Below are positions 43,721 to 50,133 of a stretch of 50,133 nucleotides of DNA, piece by piece. The notes under the pieces are model-generated. The model saw only the letters and a list, made by a program, of their open reading frames with translations. It was not told the origin of the DNA and did no database searches. Each line of letters begins with the position of its first letter. Position 1 is the first letter of the stretch. The position numbers were made by a program, and so were the translations under genes. Source of the stretch: an uncultured Dorea sp. (GTDB taxonomy: Bacteria; Bacillota; Clostridia; Lachnospirales; Lachnospiraceae); contig CAJTZE010000024.1 in assembly GCA_910584265.1 (NCBI GenBank), forward strand, positions 1 through 50,133, in the 5' to 3' direction.

Positions 43721-43745
43721 TTATATAGATTCTATTTTTGAAATG

Positions 43746-43754
43746 TGTTATAAT
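43746..43754 (+). promoter_or_regulatory. Extended -10 promoter for parA-parB
   Basis: TGTTATAAT is a perfect extended -10 element 27 bases before the parA start; the -35 is poor, as is common for this promoter class. The rest of the gene-free stretch 43284-43745 is AT-rich and holds the parS sites; nothing else was recognised. Confidence 0.65.
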
Positions 43755-43780
43755 AGTCAAGCATAGAAAGGGGAATGAAG

Positions 43781-44539
43781 ATGGGAAGAATTATAGCAAT
43801 TGCAAATCAGAAGGGCGGAGTTGGTAAAACAACTACAGCTATAAATCTGTCGGCCTGTCTTGCTGAAAAAGGTAAAAAGGTTTTAGCAGTTGATATGGAT
43901 CCTCAAGGTAATATGACGAGTGGTCTAGGACTAGATAAAGAAGAAATTGAAAAGACAGTCTATGATTTAATTATTGGTGAAGCAGATATTGAAGAAGTTA
44001 TATGTAAGGATGCATTGGATAATCTTGATATACTTCCTACAGGAATTGATTTGTCAGCGGCAGAAATTGAATTGATTGGCGTTGAAAATAAAGAATATAT
44101 TATTCGTGATGAAGTACATAAGGTAAGAGATAATTATGATTTTATTATAATTGATTGTCCGCCTTCGCTGAATACATTAACAATAAATGCGATGACGACA
44201 GCTGACAGCGTTATTGTACCCATTCAGTGTGAATATTATGCACTAGAAGGATTAAGCCAATTAATGCATACAATTGAATTGGTAAAAGAAAGATTGAATC
44301 CATCTCTGGAGATGGAAGGCATAGTTTTTACCATGTATGATGGAAGAACGAATTTATCTCTTCAAGTTGTTGAAAATGTAAAAGACAATATTAAACAGAA
44401 TATTTACAAATCGATTATTCCAAGAAATATACGTCTTGCGGAAGCACCGAGTTATGGAATGCCGATAAACTTATATGATGAAAAATCAGCAGGAGCAGAA
44501 CATTACCGGATGCTGGCGGATGAAGTGATTCATAAATAA
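43781..44539 (+). CDS. parA: Chromosome partitioning ATPase ParA/Soj
   Basis: About 252 residues. The deviant Walker A is KGGVGKTTT near residues 11-19, with DMDPQGN (Walker A') and FIIIDCPPSL (Walker B). ATP-dimerised ParA binds DNA non-specifically and regulates DnaA in relatives. An in-frame ATG at 43775 exists, but ATG 43781 is better spaced from AAGGGG and gives the family-typical MGRIIAIANQKGG. It forms an operon with parB 23 bases downstream. Confidence 0.97.
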   Translation: MGRIIAIANQKGGVGKTTTAINLSACLAEKGKKVLAVDMDPQGNMTSGLGLDKEEIEKTVYDLIIGEADIEEVICKDALDNLDILPTGIDLSAAEIELIGVENKEYIIRDEVHKVRDNYDFIIIDCPPSLNTLTINAMTTADSVIVPIQCEYYALEGLSQLMHTIELVKERLNPSLEMEGIVFTMYDGRTNLSLQVVENVKDNIKQNIYKSIIPRNIRLAEAPSYGMPINLYDEKSAGAEHYRMLADEVIHK

Positions 44540-44562
44540 ATCGTATATAGGAGGGGAATAAT

Positions 44563-45468
44563 ATGGCAGTAAGAAAGAAAGGGCTTGGAAAGGGTCTGGA
44601 TAGTTTAATTCCAGATAATAAACCTGTGAAATCCGTGACGGCTGTAAAAGAGGAAGAATCAGAACCAAAATCTGGGGAGCAAATGGTGAAGCTGAATATG
44701 GTTGAACCAAATAGGGAGCAGCCCAGAAAATTTTTTGAGGAAGACAGTCTTCTTGAATTAGCTGATTCAATTAAGCAATATGGAGTTTTACAGCCGCTGC
44801 TAGTAAGAAAACAAAAGGATTATTATGAAATAATTGCCGGGGAGAGAAGATGGAGAGCGGCTAAACTTGCAGGCATAAAAGAAATTCCTGTTATTATAAA
44901 AGAATATACAGAGCAGGAAGTTGTAGAGATAGCACTGATAGAAAATATACAGAGAGAAAATCTAAATCCAATTGAAGAAGCAATGGCATTTAAAAAGCTT
45001 CTAACAGAATTTCATCTAAAACAAGATGAAGTAGCAGAAAGAGTTTCTAAAAGCAGGACGGCAGTAACAAATTCTATGAGACTGCTAAAATTAAATGAAA
45101 AAGTCCAGCAGATGATTATTGATGATATGATTAGTACTGGACATGCAAGAGCCCTTTTGGCAATAGATGATCAGGAACAGCAGCATGCTCTTGCTGTTAA
45201 GATATTTGATGAAAAACTAAGTGTACGCGAAACAGAGAAGCTGATAAAAAATATCAAAAAACCAAAGGAAGAAAAAAAGCCAGAAAAGAAAGTGGAAAAT
45301 TCTTTTGTCTATGATGATTTGGCGGAAAAAATGAAGCGGGCACTTGGTACAAAGGTAAAAGTACTTGCAAAAGGAAACGGAAAGGGAAAAATTGAAATTG
45401 AATATTATTCAGACAGTGAGTTAGAACGTATGTTTGATATAATCATGTCTGGACAGAGGGAAGAGTAA
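44563..45468 (+). CDS. parB: Chromosome partitioning protein ParB/Spo0J
   Basis: 301 residues, the CTP-dependent clamp that loads at parS. The N-terminal KKGLGKGLDSLIP stimulates ParA ATPase. The CTP-binding domain shows EQPRKFFEEDSLLELADSI and GERRWRAAKLAG; ENIQRENLNPIEEA follows, then the HTH region DEVAERVSKSRTAVTNSMRLLKL. A Lys-rich linker leads to the C-terminal dimerisation domain. Three perfect parS sites lie upstream of the operon. The start follows TAGGAGGGG. Confidence 0.98.
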   Translation: MAVRKKGLGKGLDSLIPDNKPVKSVTAVKEEESEPKSGEQMVKLNMVEPNREQPRKFFEEDSLLELADSIKQYGVLQPLLVRKQKDYYEIIAGERRWRAAKLAGIKEIPVIIKEYTEQEVVEIALIENIQRENLNPIEEAMAFKKLLTEFHLKQDEVAERVSKSRTAVTNSMRLLKLNEKVQQMIIDDMISTGHARALLAIDDQEQQHALAVKIFDEKLSVRETEKLIKNIKKPKEEKKPEKKVENSFVYDDLAEKMKRALGTKVKVLAKGNGKGKIEIEYYSDSELERMFDIIMSGQREE

Positions 45469-45485
45469 AATAAGGAGAATGTAAT

Positions 45486-46022
45486 ATGGAAAGTAAAATA
45501 TTAGCAAAGCTGGGAATTGATCCGGCATTTATATTTCTATTTCTGCTGGTATTGATTGTAATATTATTTGTATTGTATGTAAATATCAGTTTGAAATACG
45601 ACAGATTAAAAACAAGCTATGCCTCGTTTATGAGAGGAAAAGATGGGAAGAATCTGGAAGAGAGCATTCTTGCAAAATTTGCAGAAATTGATACTCTGTC
45701 AAAAATGGCAAAGCAGAATAGATCAGATGTAAAGACTATGCTGAAAATGACAGAAAATTGTATCCAAAAATGCGGATTGGTTAAATACGATGCATTTAAT
45801 GAAATGGGTGGAAAGCTGAGTTTTGCACTGGCATTTCTGGATAATAATAATAATGGCTGGATTATGAATGCCATGCACAGTAGAGAAGGATGCTTTACTT
45901 ATGCAAAGGAAATTGTAAAGGGTGAAAGCTATGTGGAACTTGCAGAAGAGGAAGCAGAAGCTTTGGACCGCGCTATTTATAATGAAGACTATATGATGGA
46001 AACCGCCGCAAAGCAGCAGTGA
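45486..46022 (+). CDS. DUF4446 family membrane-anchored protein
   Basis: 178 residues. One hydrophobic span near residues 14-36 (FIFLFLLVLIVILFVLYV) anchors it, followed by a coiled-coil-like part and a compact domain (CGLVKYDAFNEMGGKLSFALAFLDNNNNGWI). The VKYDAFNEMGGKLSFALALLD-like pattern defines DUF4446, a Firmicute family regularly found behind parB. Function is unknown; position suggests a link to chromosome segregation or division. The start follows AAGGAG, 17 bases after parB. Confidence 0.88.
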   Translation: MESKILAKLGIDPAFIFLFLLVLIVILFVLYVNISLKYDRLKTSYASFMRGKDGKNLEESILAKFAEIDTLSKMAKQNRSDVKTMLKMTENCIQKCGLVKYDAFNEMGGKLSFALAFLDNNNNGWIMNAMHSREGCFTYAKEIVKGESYVELAEEEAEALDRAIYNEDYMMETAAKQQ

Positions 46023-46074
46023 TAAGAAAGAGTCTGTTAAAAAACAAATAATAAGGATATAGAAGGAGAAGAAA

Positions 46075-47358
46075 ATGTTAGATATTAAATTTGTCAGAAT
46101 GAACCCGGATGTGGTAAAAGAGAATATTAAGAAAAAATTTCAGGATGAAAAACTTCCGCTGGTGGATGAGGTATTAGAATTAGACCAGAAGAATAGAGAT
46201 ATTAAACAGGAGGTTGAGGCGCTCCGCGCAGAGAGAAATAAGATTTCCAAGCAGATCGGTGCATGTATGGCACAGGGGAAAAAGGAAGAGGCGGAAGAGT
46301 TAAAGGCACAGGTCCAGAAGAACGCCGCCAGAGTAGAATTCTTGTCTGCAGAAGAAAAGGAAGTAGAAGCAAAGATTAAGAAGAATATGATGATGATTCC
46401 GAATATCATTGACCCATCTGTTCCAATAGGAAAAGATGACAACGAGAATGTGGAAATTGAGAAATACGGAGAGCCCGTTGTTCCGGAATTTGATATTCCT
46501 TATCACACAGAGATTATGGAAAGCTTCAACGGCATTGATCTGGAGGCGGCAGGAAGAGTGGCAGGAAATGGCTTTTATTATCTCATGGGTGATATTGCAA
46601 GACTACACTCATCTGTAATAAGCTATGCACGTGATTTTATGATTGACAGAGGATTTACTTACTGTGTGCCTCCGTTTATGATCCGTAGCAATGTGGTAAC
46701 AGGCGTTATGAGTTTTGCGGAAATGGACGCCATGATGTATAAGATAGAGGGCGAAGATCTGTACCTGATTGGTACCAGCGAGCACTCTATGATAGGAAAA
46801 TTCATTGATACCCTGTTAGAGGAGGAGAAGCTTCCTCAGACGCTGACCAGCTATTCACCATGTTTCCGCAAAGAGAAGGGCGCACACGGTATCGAGGAAA
46901 GGGGCATTTACCGGATTCATCAGTTTGAAAAGCAGGAAATGATTGTTGTCTGCAAGCCGGAGGAAAGCATGAAATGGTATGACGTTCTCTGGAAAAATAC
47001 GGTGGATTTGTTCCGTTCACTGGATATTCCGGTACGAACCTTGGAATGCTGTTCTGGAGATCTGGCAGATTTGAAAGTAAAATCTTGTGATGTAGAAGCA
47101 TGGTCCCCAAGGCAGAAGAAATATTTTGAGGTGGGAAGCTGCTCAAACCTTGGAGATGCACAGGCAAGAAGACTTGGAATCCGTGTGAAGGGCGCCAAAG
47201 GAAAATATTACGCACATACACTGAATAATACGGTAGCGGCGCCTCCGAGAATGCTGATCGCATTTTTGGAAAATAACCTTCAGGCGGACGGTTCTGTACG
47301 TATTCCAGAGGTACTACGTCCATATATGGGCGGTATGGAGAAAATTGAACAAAAATAA
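46075..47358 (+). CDS. serS: Seryl-tRNA synthetase (variant motif 3)
   Basis: 427 residues; charges tRNA-Ser with serine. The N-terminal coiled-coil arm (residues ~30-105) and class II core are present: motif 2 is CFRKEKGAHGIEERGIYRIHQ, differing from the common AGSAGRDTRG type. The distal part reads SCDVEAWSPRQKKYFEVGSC and SNLGDAQARRLGIRVKG. Motif 3 is TLNNTVAAPPRMLIAFLEN instead of NGSGLAVGR. These variations are shared with a SerRS type remembered from some archaea (recollection, not checked). The start follows AGAAGGAG; no T-box fits in the 52-base upstream gap. Confidence 0.93.
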   Translation: MLDIKFVRMNPDVVKENIKKKFQDEKLPLVDEVLELDQKNRDIKQEVEALRAERNKISKQIGACMAQGKKEEAEELKAQVQKNAARVEFLSAEEKEVEAKIKKNMMMIPNIIDPSVPIGKDDNENVEIEKYGEPVVPEFDIPYHTEIMESFNGIDLEAAGRVAGNGFYYLMGDIARLHSSVISYARDFMIDRGFTYCVPPFMIRSNVVTGVMSFAEMDAMMYKIEGEDLYLIGTSEHSMIGKFIDTLLEEEKLPQTLTSYSPCFRKEKGAHGIEERGIYRIHQFEKQEMIVVCKPEESMKWYDVLWKNTVDLFRSLDIPVRTLECCSGDLADLKVKSCDVEAWSPRQKKYFEVGSCSNLGDAQARRLGIRVKGAKGKYYAHTLNNTVAAPPRMLIAFLENNLQADGSVRIPEVLRPYMGGMEKIEQK

Positions 47359-47378
47359 ATATATAATGGGTAGAGAAA

Positions 47379-48254
47379 ATGCATAAATATCTAAATGCCA
47401 TTGGATATGGCGGATTAACTTCGGAAAAAGAATTGAATGAGTTATTGAGAGAAGCAGAGAATGTCTATTCGCATCATGAACTTGTAGCTCTTGATCCGGA
47501 TATAGATTATTGTGAATTCCGCACAGAATGCGCAGATGATATCGGTCTCTGTGTCTGTGGGACATCCGACATGAAAGAGCATTTTGAGAGACACTATTAT
47601 TTTCCGTATTTTAAAGGAAGCGGTATTACTTCTTATGCGGATGTTATGATTGAAAGAAGAATAGATAAGGAAGCATATGCGGGAATCTGCGAGGATGCGA
47701 AGCTTGGCATCAGCCTGATTTTTCATCTGCAGAATACATCAGAGTGTATGCAGATGACGGGAGGGCAGCCTCAGGAAATCAGACAGGTATCAATTACCTT
47801 ATCAGGACTATGTAATTACGGGATGATCCTGCTTCCGGTCATGAAAAATCCGGAACAGGAGAAAAAAAGAAAAGAGGAGTCAAGAAACCGAATGATGCTC
47901 CTCAGTGCGGCGAGAAACGGCGACCAGTCTGCAATGGAAAGTTTGACATTGGATGACCTTGATACGTATACAAAGGTATCAAAGCGTCTGGTAACAGAAG
48001 ATGTGTTCAGTATTGTGGATACATATTTTATGCCCTTTGGAATAGAGTGCGACAGCTATTCCATCATGGGAGAAATATTAGATATCCGGAAAACAGAGAA
48101 TTGGCAGACAGGAGAAGAGCTGTATATTATGAATCTCAATGTAAATGAGCTGAAATTTGATGTCTGTGTGCCAAGGGCAAACATTGTGGGCGAGCCTGCA
48201 GTGGGAAGAAGATTCAAAGGAAATATCTGGCTGCAGGGCAGGATTAATATCTGA
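47379..48254 (+). CDS. DUF3881 family protein
   Basis: 291 residues, soluble, no signal peptide. The start HKYLNAIGYGGLTSEKELNELL and the acidic DFDIDYCEFR-like segment (ALDPDIDYCEFRTECADDIGLCVCG) fit the DUF3881 family, largely limited to Lachnospiraceae. FFHLQNTSEC-like and SGLCNYGMILLPVMK motifs follow. The C-terminal part (DIRKTENWQTGEELYIMNLNVNEL, then GRRFKGNIWLQGRI) looks like a small beta domain. Function is unknown. The ribosome binding site is weak (GGGTAGAG). It follows serS by 20 bases and ends at a strong terminator. Confidence 0.8.
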   Translation: MHKYLNAIGYGGLTSEKELNELLREAENVYSHHELVALDPDIDYCEFRTECADDIGLCVCGTSDMKEHFERHYYFPYFKGSGITSYADVMIERRIDKEAYAGICEDAKLGISLIFHLQNTSECMQMTGGQPQEIRQVSITLSGLCNYGMILLPVMKNPEQEKKRKEESRNRMMLLSAARNGDQSAMESLTLDDLDTYTKVSKRLVTEDVFSIVDTYFMPFGIECDSYSIMGEILDIRKTENWQTGEELYIMNLNVNELKFDVCVPRANIVGEPAVGRRFKGNIWLQGRINI

Positions 48255-48269
48255 ATAGTGCTGCATTAT

Positions 48270-48314
48270 GATAAAAGGCATATACCCGTCTGGATGGGCT
48301 GTATGCCTTTTATC
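48270..48314. terminator. Bidirectional terminator after DUF3881 gene
   Basis: GATAAAAGGCATA (48270-48282) pairs with TATGCCTTTTATC near 48302-48314, with an inner ACCC/GGGC stem. It separates the DUF3881 gene from the broken transporter gene on the other strand. Confidence 0.85.
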
Positions 48315-49061
48315 CCGTGCTTTACTTAAAATAAATATCGTAGAAAGTATTAATACAAAACCTGCCAAATCAATAAGCATAAAAGAAGTCTTAAGCCACA
48401 ATGCAGATAATACAGTTGCTGTACCTCATAATTCCATGGCTTGAATACGCAGGAAAGTACGATGCCGCCAAATAGGAGCGCCCATCCGACAACGACCTCA
48501 GACGGATATTTTTCGTATAATGATTCTGGAAGAACCGTATTAAAAACATAAAAAGGCACAGCCAAGTCCCCAGTTCAGGGCATCGGGTGTCATAACAAGA
48601 GAATATATATTACCGTGTGTGGAAATTAGAAATATGCCGCTGATTGCCAGGGCAATGGATAATATTTCAAGCTTCCTTGGCATACGCCTGCCACGAATAC
48701 TTATATAAACTATGATAAAAACAGGAGCCAGATATTGACGAACGGTTGCCGTCCCTGCATTGGAGCGCTGTACAGTTCCGAAAAATGTCAGCTGAAACAT
48801 CATTGATCCACAGATACCCGCAAGTATTGTCTGAATAAAATCTCGTTTATTTGTGCATAAGCGTATTACATCCTTACGCTTTGAAATAAACAGATAAATA
48901 AGGAGTACAATGCCAGATGTGAAAAGACGGACTGGTACTAGCCAAGAGGTCTGTATATCTCTTGTCTCAAATAAAAACTGTCCGAAGACACCTGAAACGC
49001 CCCAGCAAATTCCGGTCATAAGACCACAAAATGCCCCAAAAACTGCATGCTTTTTTAACAT
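48315..49061 (-). pseudogene. EamA/DMT-type transporter, frameshifted and internally deleted
   Basis: The first ~165 codons from ATG 49061 are intact: GLMTGICWGVSGVFGQFL, RLFTSGIVLLIYLF and GTVQRSNAGTATVRQYLAPVF are typical of the 10-TM drug/metabolite exporter family. Near 48556 the frame shifts by one base at GTGCCTTTTT; the continuation YVFNTVLPESLYEKYPSEVV is in the second frame and reaches KPWNYE. A third frame then carries the family C-terminus (LSALWLKTSFMLIDLAGFVLIL, about 48315-48410). Roughly 50-60 residues expected between these parts are missing, indicating a deletion. The start still has a good ribosome binding site (CAGGAGAAAG). Confidence 0.85.
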
Positions 49062-49234
49062 TGTTCTTTCTCCTGATTAATTAATCTTTTGTTTCTTGAT
49101 TAAGCAGTACAGATTATAAAAATGGATATCATATATTATATTCATGTACTTTTTGCAGTATATCATATCTTATTAGATATTTGTAGTCTAATCCTTAAAA
49201 CCGCAAGATATATGAAAAGTGAAATGAAATAACC

Positions 49235-49260
49235 TGCTATAATATAGTGACAAGTCACTA
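49235..49260 (+). promoter_or_regulatory. Extended -10 promoter with overlapping operator-like palindrome
   Basis: TGCTATAAT (49235-49243) is an extended -10 element. Starting two bases later, TAGTGAC-AA-GTCACTA (49245-49260) is a perfect 7-bp dyad placed over the likely transcription start, the typical position of a repressor operator. The next bases include AAAGGAGGAAG, a ribosome binding site. The gene-free stretch 49062-49234 upstream otherwise shows nothing recognisable. Confidence 0.6.
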
Positions 49261-49284
49261 GAGAGAAAGGAGGAAGTTGCAAAG

Positions 49285-49435
49285 ATGCTTGTGCTTTCCG
49301 ACAGATTAATCTTCGAAATTGCGCTTTCTGCCGGATATGAGAGCCAGCAGTCTTTTACTGGATGTTTTCAAAGCCATGTATAAAAAATCTCCTAACAGTT
49401 ACAGGAGTATATCAAAAATAAATGGACATTAATTT
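49285..49435 (+). pseudogene. Remnant of an AraC-family HTH regulator
   Basis: The frame starting at ATG 49285 reads LVLSDRLIFEIALSAGYESQQSFT, the second half of an AraC-type DNA-binding domain. The frame is then broken by one base near 49358; the continuation FKAMYKKSPNSYR in the adjacent frame is the expected HTH ending. The first ~40 residues of the HTH and any other domains are missing, so a deletion has joined the leader to the middle of the gene. The region 49436-49578 after it holds no recognisable gene. Confidence 0.75.
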
Positions 49436-49578
49436 CTTTGGGGTACACCCGCAGTGATATTGTCAATGACTTCTACTTGCAGGGTACAAAGCCCCCCATG
49501 TACTGATGAGGATTTATTAACAGGTTATCCACCCATCCTCGATATGATATATGTAAATACAACACACTTCCCATATGT

Positions 49579-49620
49579 AAAAAAATCCCTCCAAACTGAA
49601 AGCAGATTTGGAAGGCCTTT
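49579..49620 (-). terminator. Terminator for the ABC-F gene
   Basis: On the minus strand CCTTCCAAA and TTTGGAGGG pair around an 11-base loop and are followed by a run of seven T. A second, weaker hairpin (GCCCGCCAAA with TTTGGTGGGC) lies between it and the gene end. Confidence 0.7.
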
Positions 49621-49715
49621 TATTTTTGGCATGGCAAAGCAGCCCACCAAACGCTGTTTTTTTATTTGGCGGGCTTTCCTTTACCTCTGACACTATTTAA
49701 AAATGTGCCTTTAAC

Positions 49716-50133
49716 CTATATTTTCTTTTCTATGTTTATCACTTTCTGCGTCCATTCTCGATAAAACGCTTCCTCATGCGACACCAACAGCACTGTCCCC
49801 TCAAATTCTTCCAGTGCTGTTTTCAACGATTCTTTCGCCAGCGCATCAAGGTGGTTTGTCGGCTCGTCCATGATAAGGAAATTGCATGGCTTCATCATGA
49901 GCAGGCACATTTTAACCTTTGCCTGTTCCCCGCCGCTCAAAGTCCTGATTTCCTGCATGGCGTGTTTGCTTGAGATACCGCAGCCTGCAAGACGCTTTCT
50001 CACATCTTTTATCGCAAGTGATGGGTAAGCATCGGAAACAATCTGAATAGGCGTTTTTTTTATATCCGCCCATGCCAACTCCTGCTCAAAATACCCAATC
50101 TTTACCTGCTCCGAAAAACGGAAGTCCCCGCTT
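49716..50133 (-). CDS. ABC-F family ATPase, C-terminal part (runs off the window)
   Basis: 139 residues visible; the 5' part lies beyond position 50133. The fragment shows FSEQVKIGYFEQEL, the ABC signature LSGGEQAKVKM, Walker B FLIMDEPTNHLD and the switch His in VLLVSHEEAFY. It is the second ATPase cassette of an ABC-F protein, which act on the ribosome (translation factors or antibiotic-target protection) rather than in transport. It ends shortly after the H-loop with WTQKVINIEKKI, with no long C-terminal extension. The subfamily cannot be set without the first cassette and the interdomain linker. Confidence 0.88.
   Translation of the reverse strand, partial: SGDFRFSEQVKIGYFEQELAWADIKKTPIQIVSDAYPSLAIKDVRKRLAGCGISSKHAMQEIRTLSGGEQAKVKMCLLMMKPCNFLIMDEPTNHLDALAKESLKTALEEFEGTVLLVSHEEAFYREWTQKVINIEKKI

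Noticed and set aside
46023..46074. Possible T-box leader before serS
   Set aside because: The gap is only 52 bases, too short for specifier stems and an antiterminator.
49525..49533. TTATCCACC, an isolated DnaA-box-like 9-mer
   Set aside because: Single, imperfect, and 15 kb from the box cluster; expected by chance.
49454..49690. A 78-codon plus-strand frame after the AraC remnant
   Set aside because: No ribosome binding site, no recognisable protein character, and it runs through the ABC-F terminator hairpins.
1..50133. tRNA, rRNA, CRISPR arrays, insertion sequences or phage genes
   Set aside because: Intergenic stretches were read for cloverleaf, repeat-spacer and transposase signatures and none was found.

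Overview
The window is chromosomal DNA spanning the replication origin of a motile, low-GC anaerobic Firmicute. It is most likely a Lachnospiraceae member (Clostridium cluster XIVa). This rests on the gene order around dnaA, strong AGGAGG-type ribosome binding sites, lineage-typical families (DUF3881, DUF4446, DUF6470, C_GCAxxG_C_C) and a FliW/CsrA flagellar control pair. No rRNA, tRNA, CRISPR array or intact insertion sequence was seen.

Layout, left to right. (1) 79-9632, + strand: eight closely packed genes for building and decorating a surface glycan. They encode a GT2 glycosyltransferase, an FkbM methyltransferase fusion, two unusual radical SAM proteins, a DegT-type aminotransferase, a pyruvyl-transferase-like protein, a FemAB/GNAT-like acyltransferase and a second, divergent DegT-like protein. 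Three of them share a small nucleotide-binding-like 'YGAG' module fused at different ends. (2) 9710-13334: a GT2-TPR protein, a PilZ (c-di-GMP) protein, and a ylqG/ylqH-like pair (FliK-like and a truncated FlhB-like protein). (3) 13440-23049, + strand: chemotaxis and flagellar genes cheA-cheW-cheR-cheB and flgM-flgN-flgK-flgL-DUF6470-fliW-csrA. (4) 23131-27367: a lineage-specific protein of unknown function, a PlsC-like acyltransferase, a DUF4153-like membrane protein and a C_GCAxxG_C_C redox protein.

(5) 27441-36004, - strand: gyrA, gyrB, recF, an S4 RNA-binding gene, dnaN and dnaA, with an oriC candidate (five near-consensus DnaA boxes) between dnaN and dnaA. (6) 36250-48254, + strand: rpmH, rnpA, yidD, yidC, jag, mnmE, mnmG, rsmG, three perfect parS sites, parA/soj, parB/spo0J, DUF4446, serS (with a non-canonical motif 3) and DUF3881. 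(7) 48315-50133: a decayed edge with a broken EamA transporter, an AraC-type remnant behind an intact-looking promoter and operator, and the 3' part of an ABC-F ATPase that runs off the window.

The most interesting region is the glycan cluster. Two radical SAM paralogues carry a SPASM-like cysteine pattern ahead of, rather than after, the CX3CX2C motif. They sit beside PLP aminotransferases and an acyltransferase, which suggests (inference) oxidation, amination and acylation of a sugar, possibly on flagellin given the neighbouring flagellar genes. Both the glycan and flagellar operons read toward oriC, that is, head-on to the leftward replication fork.
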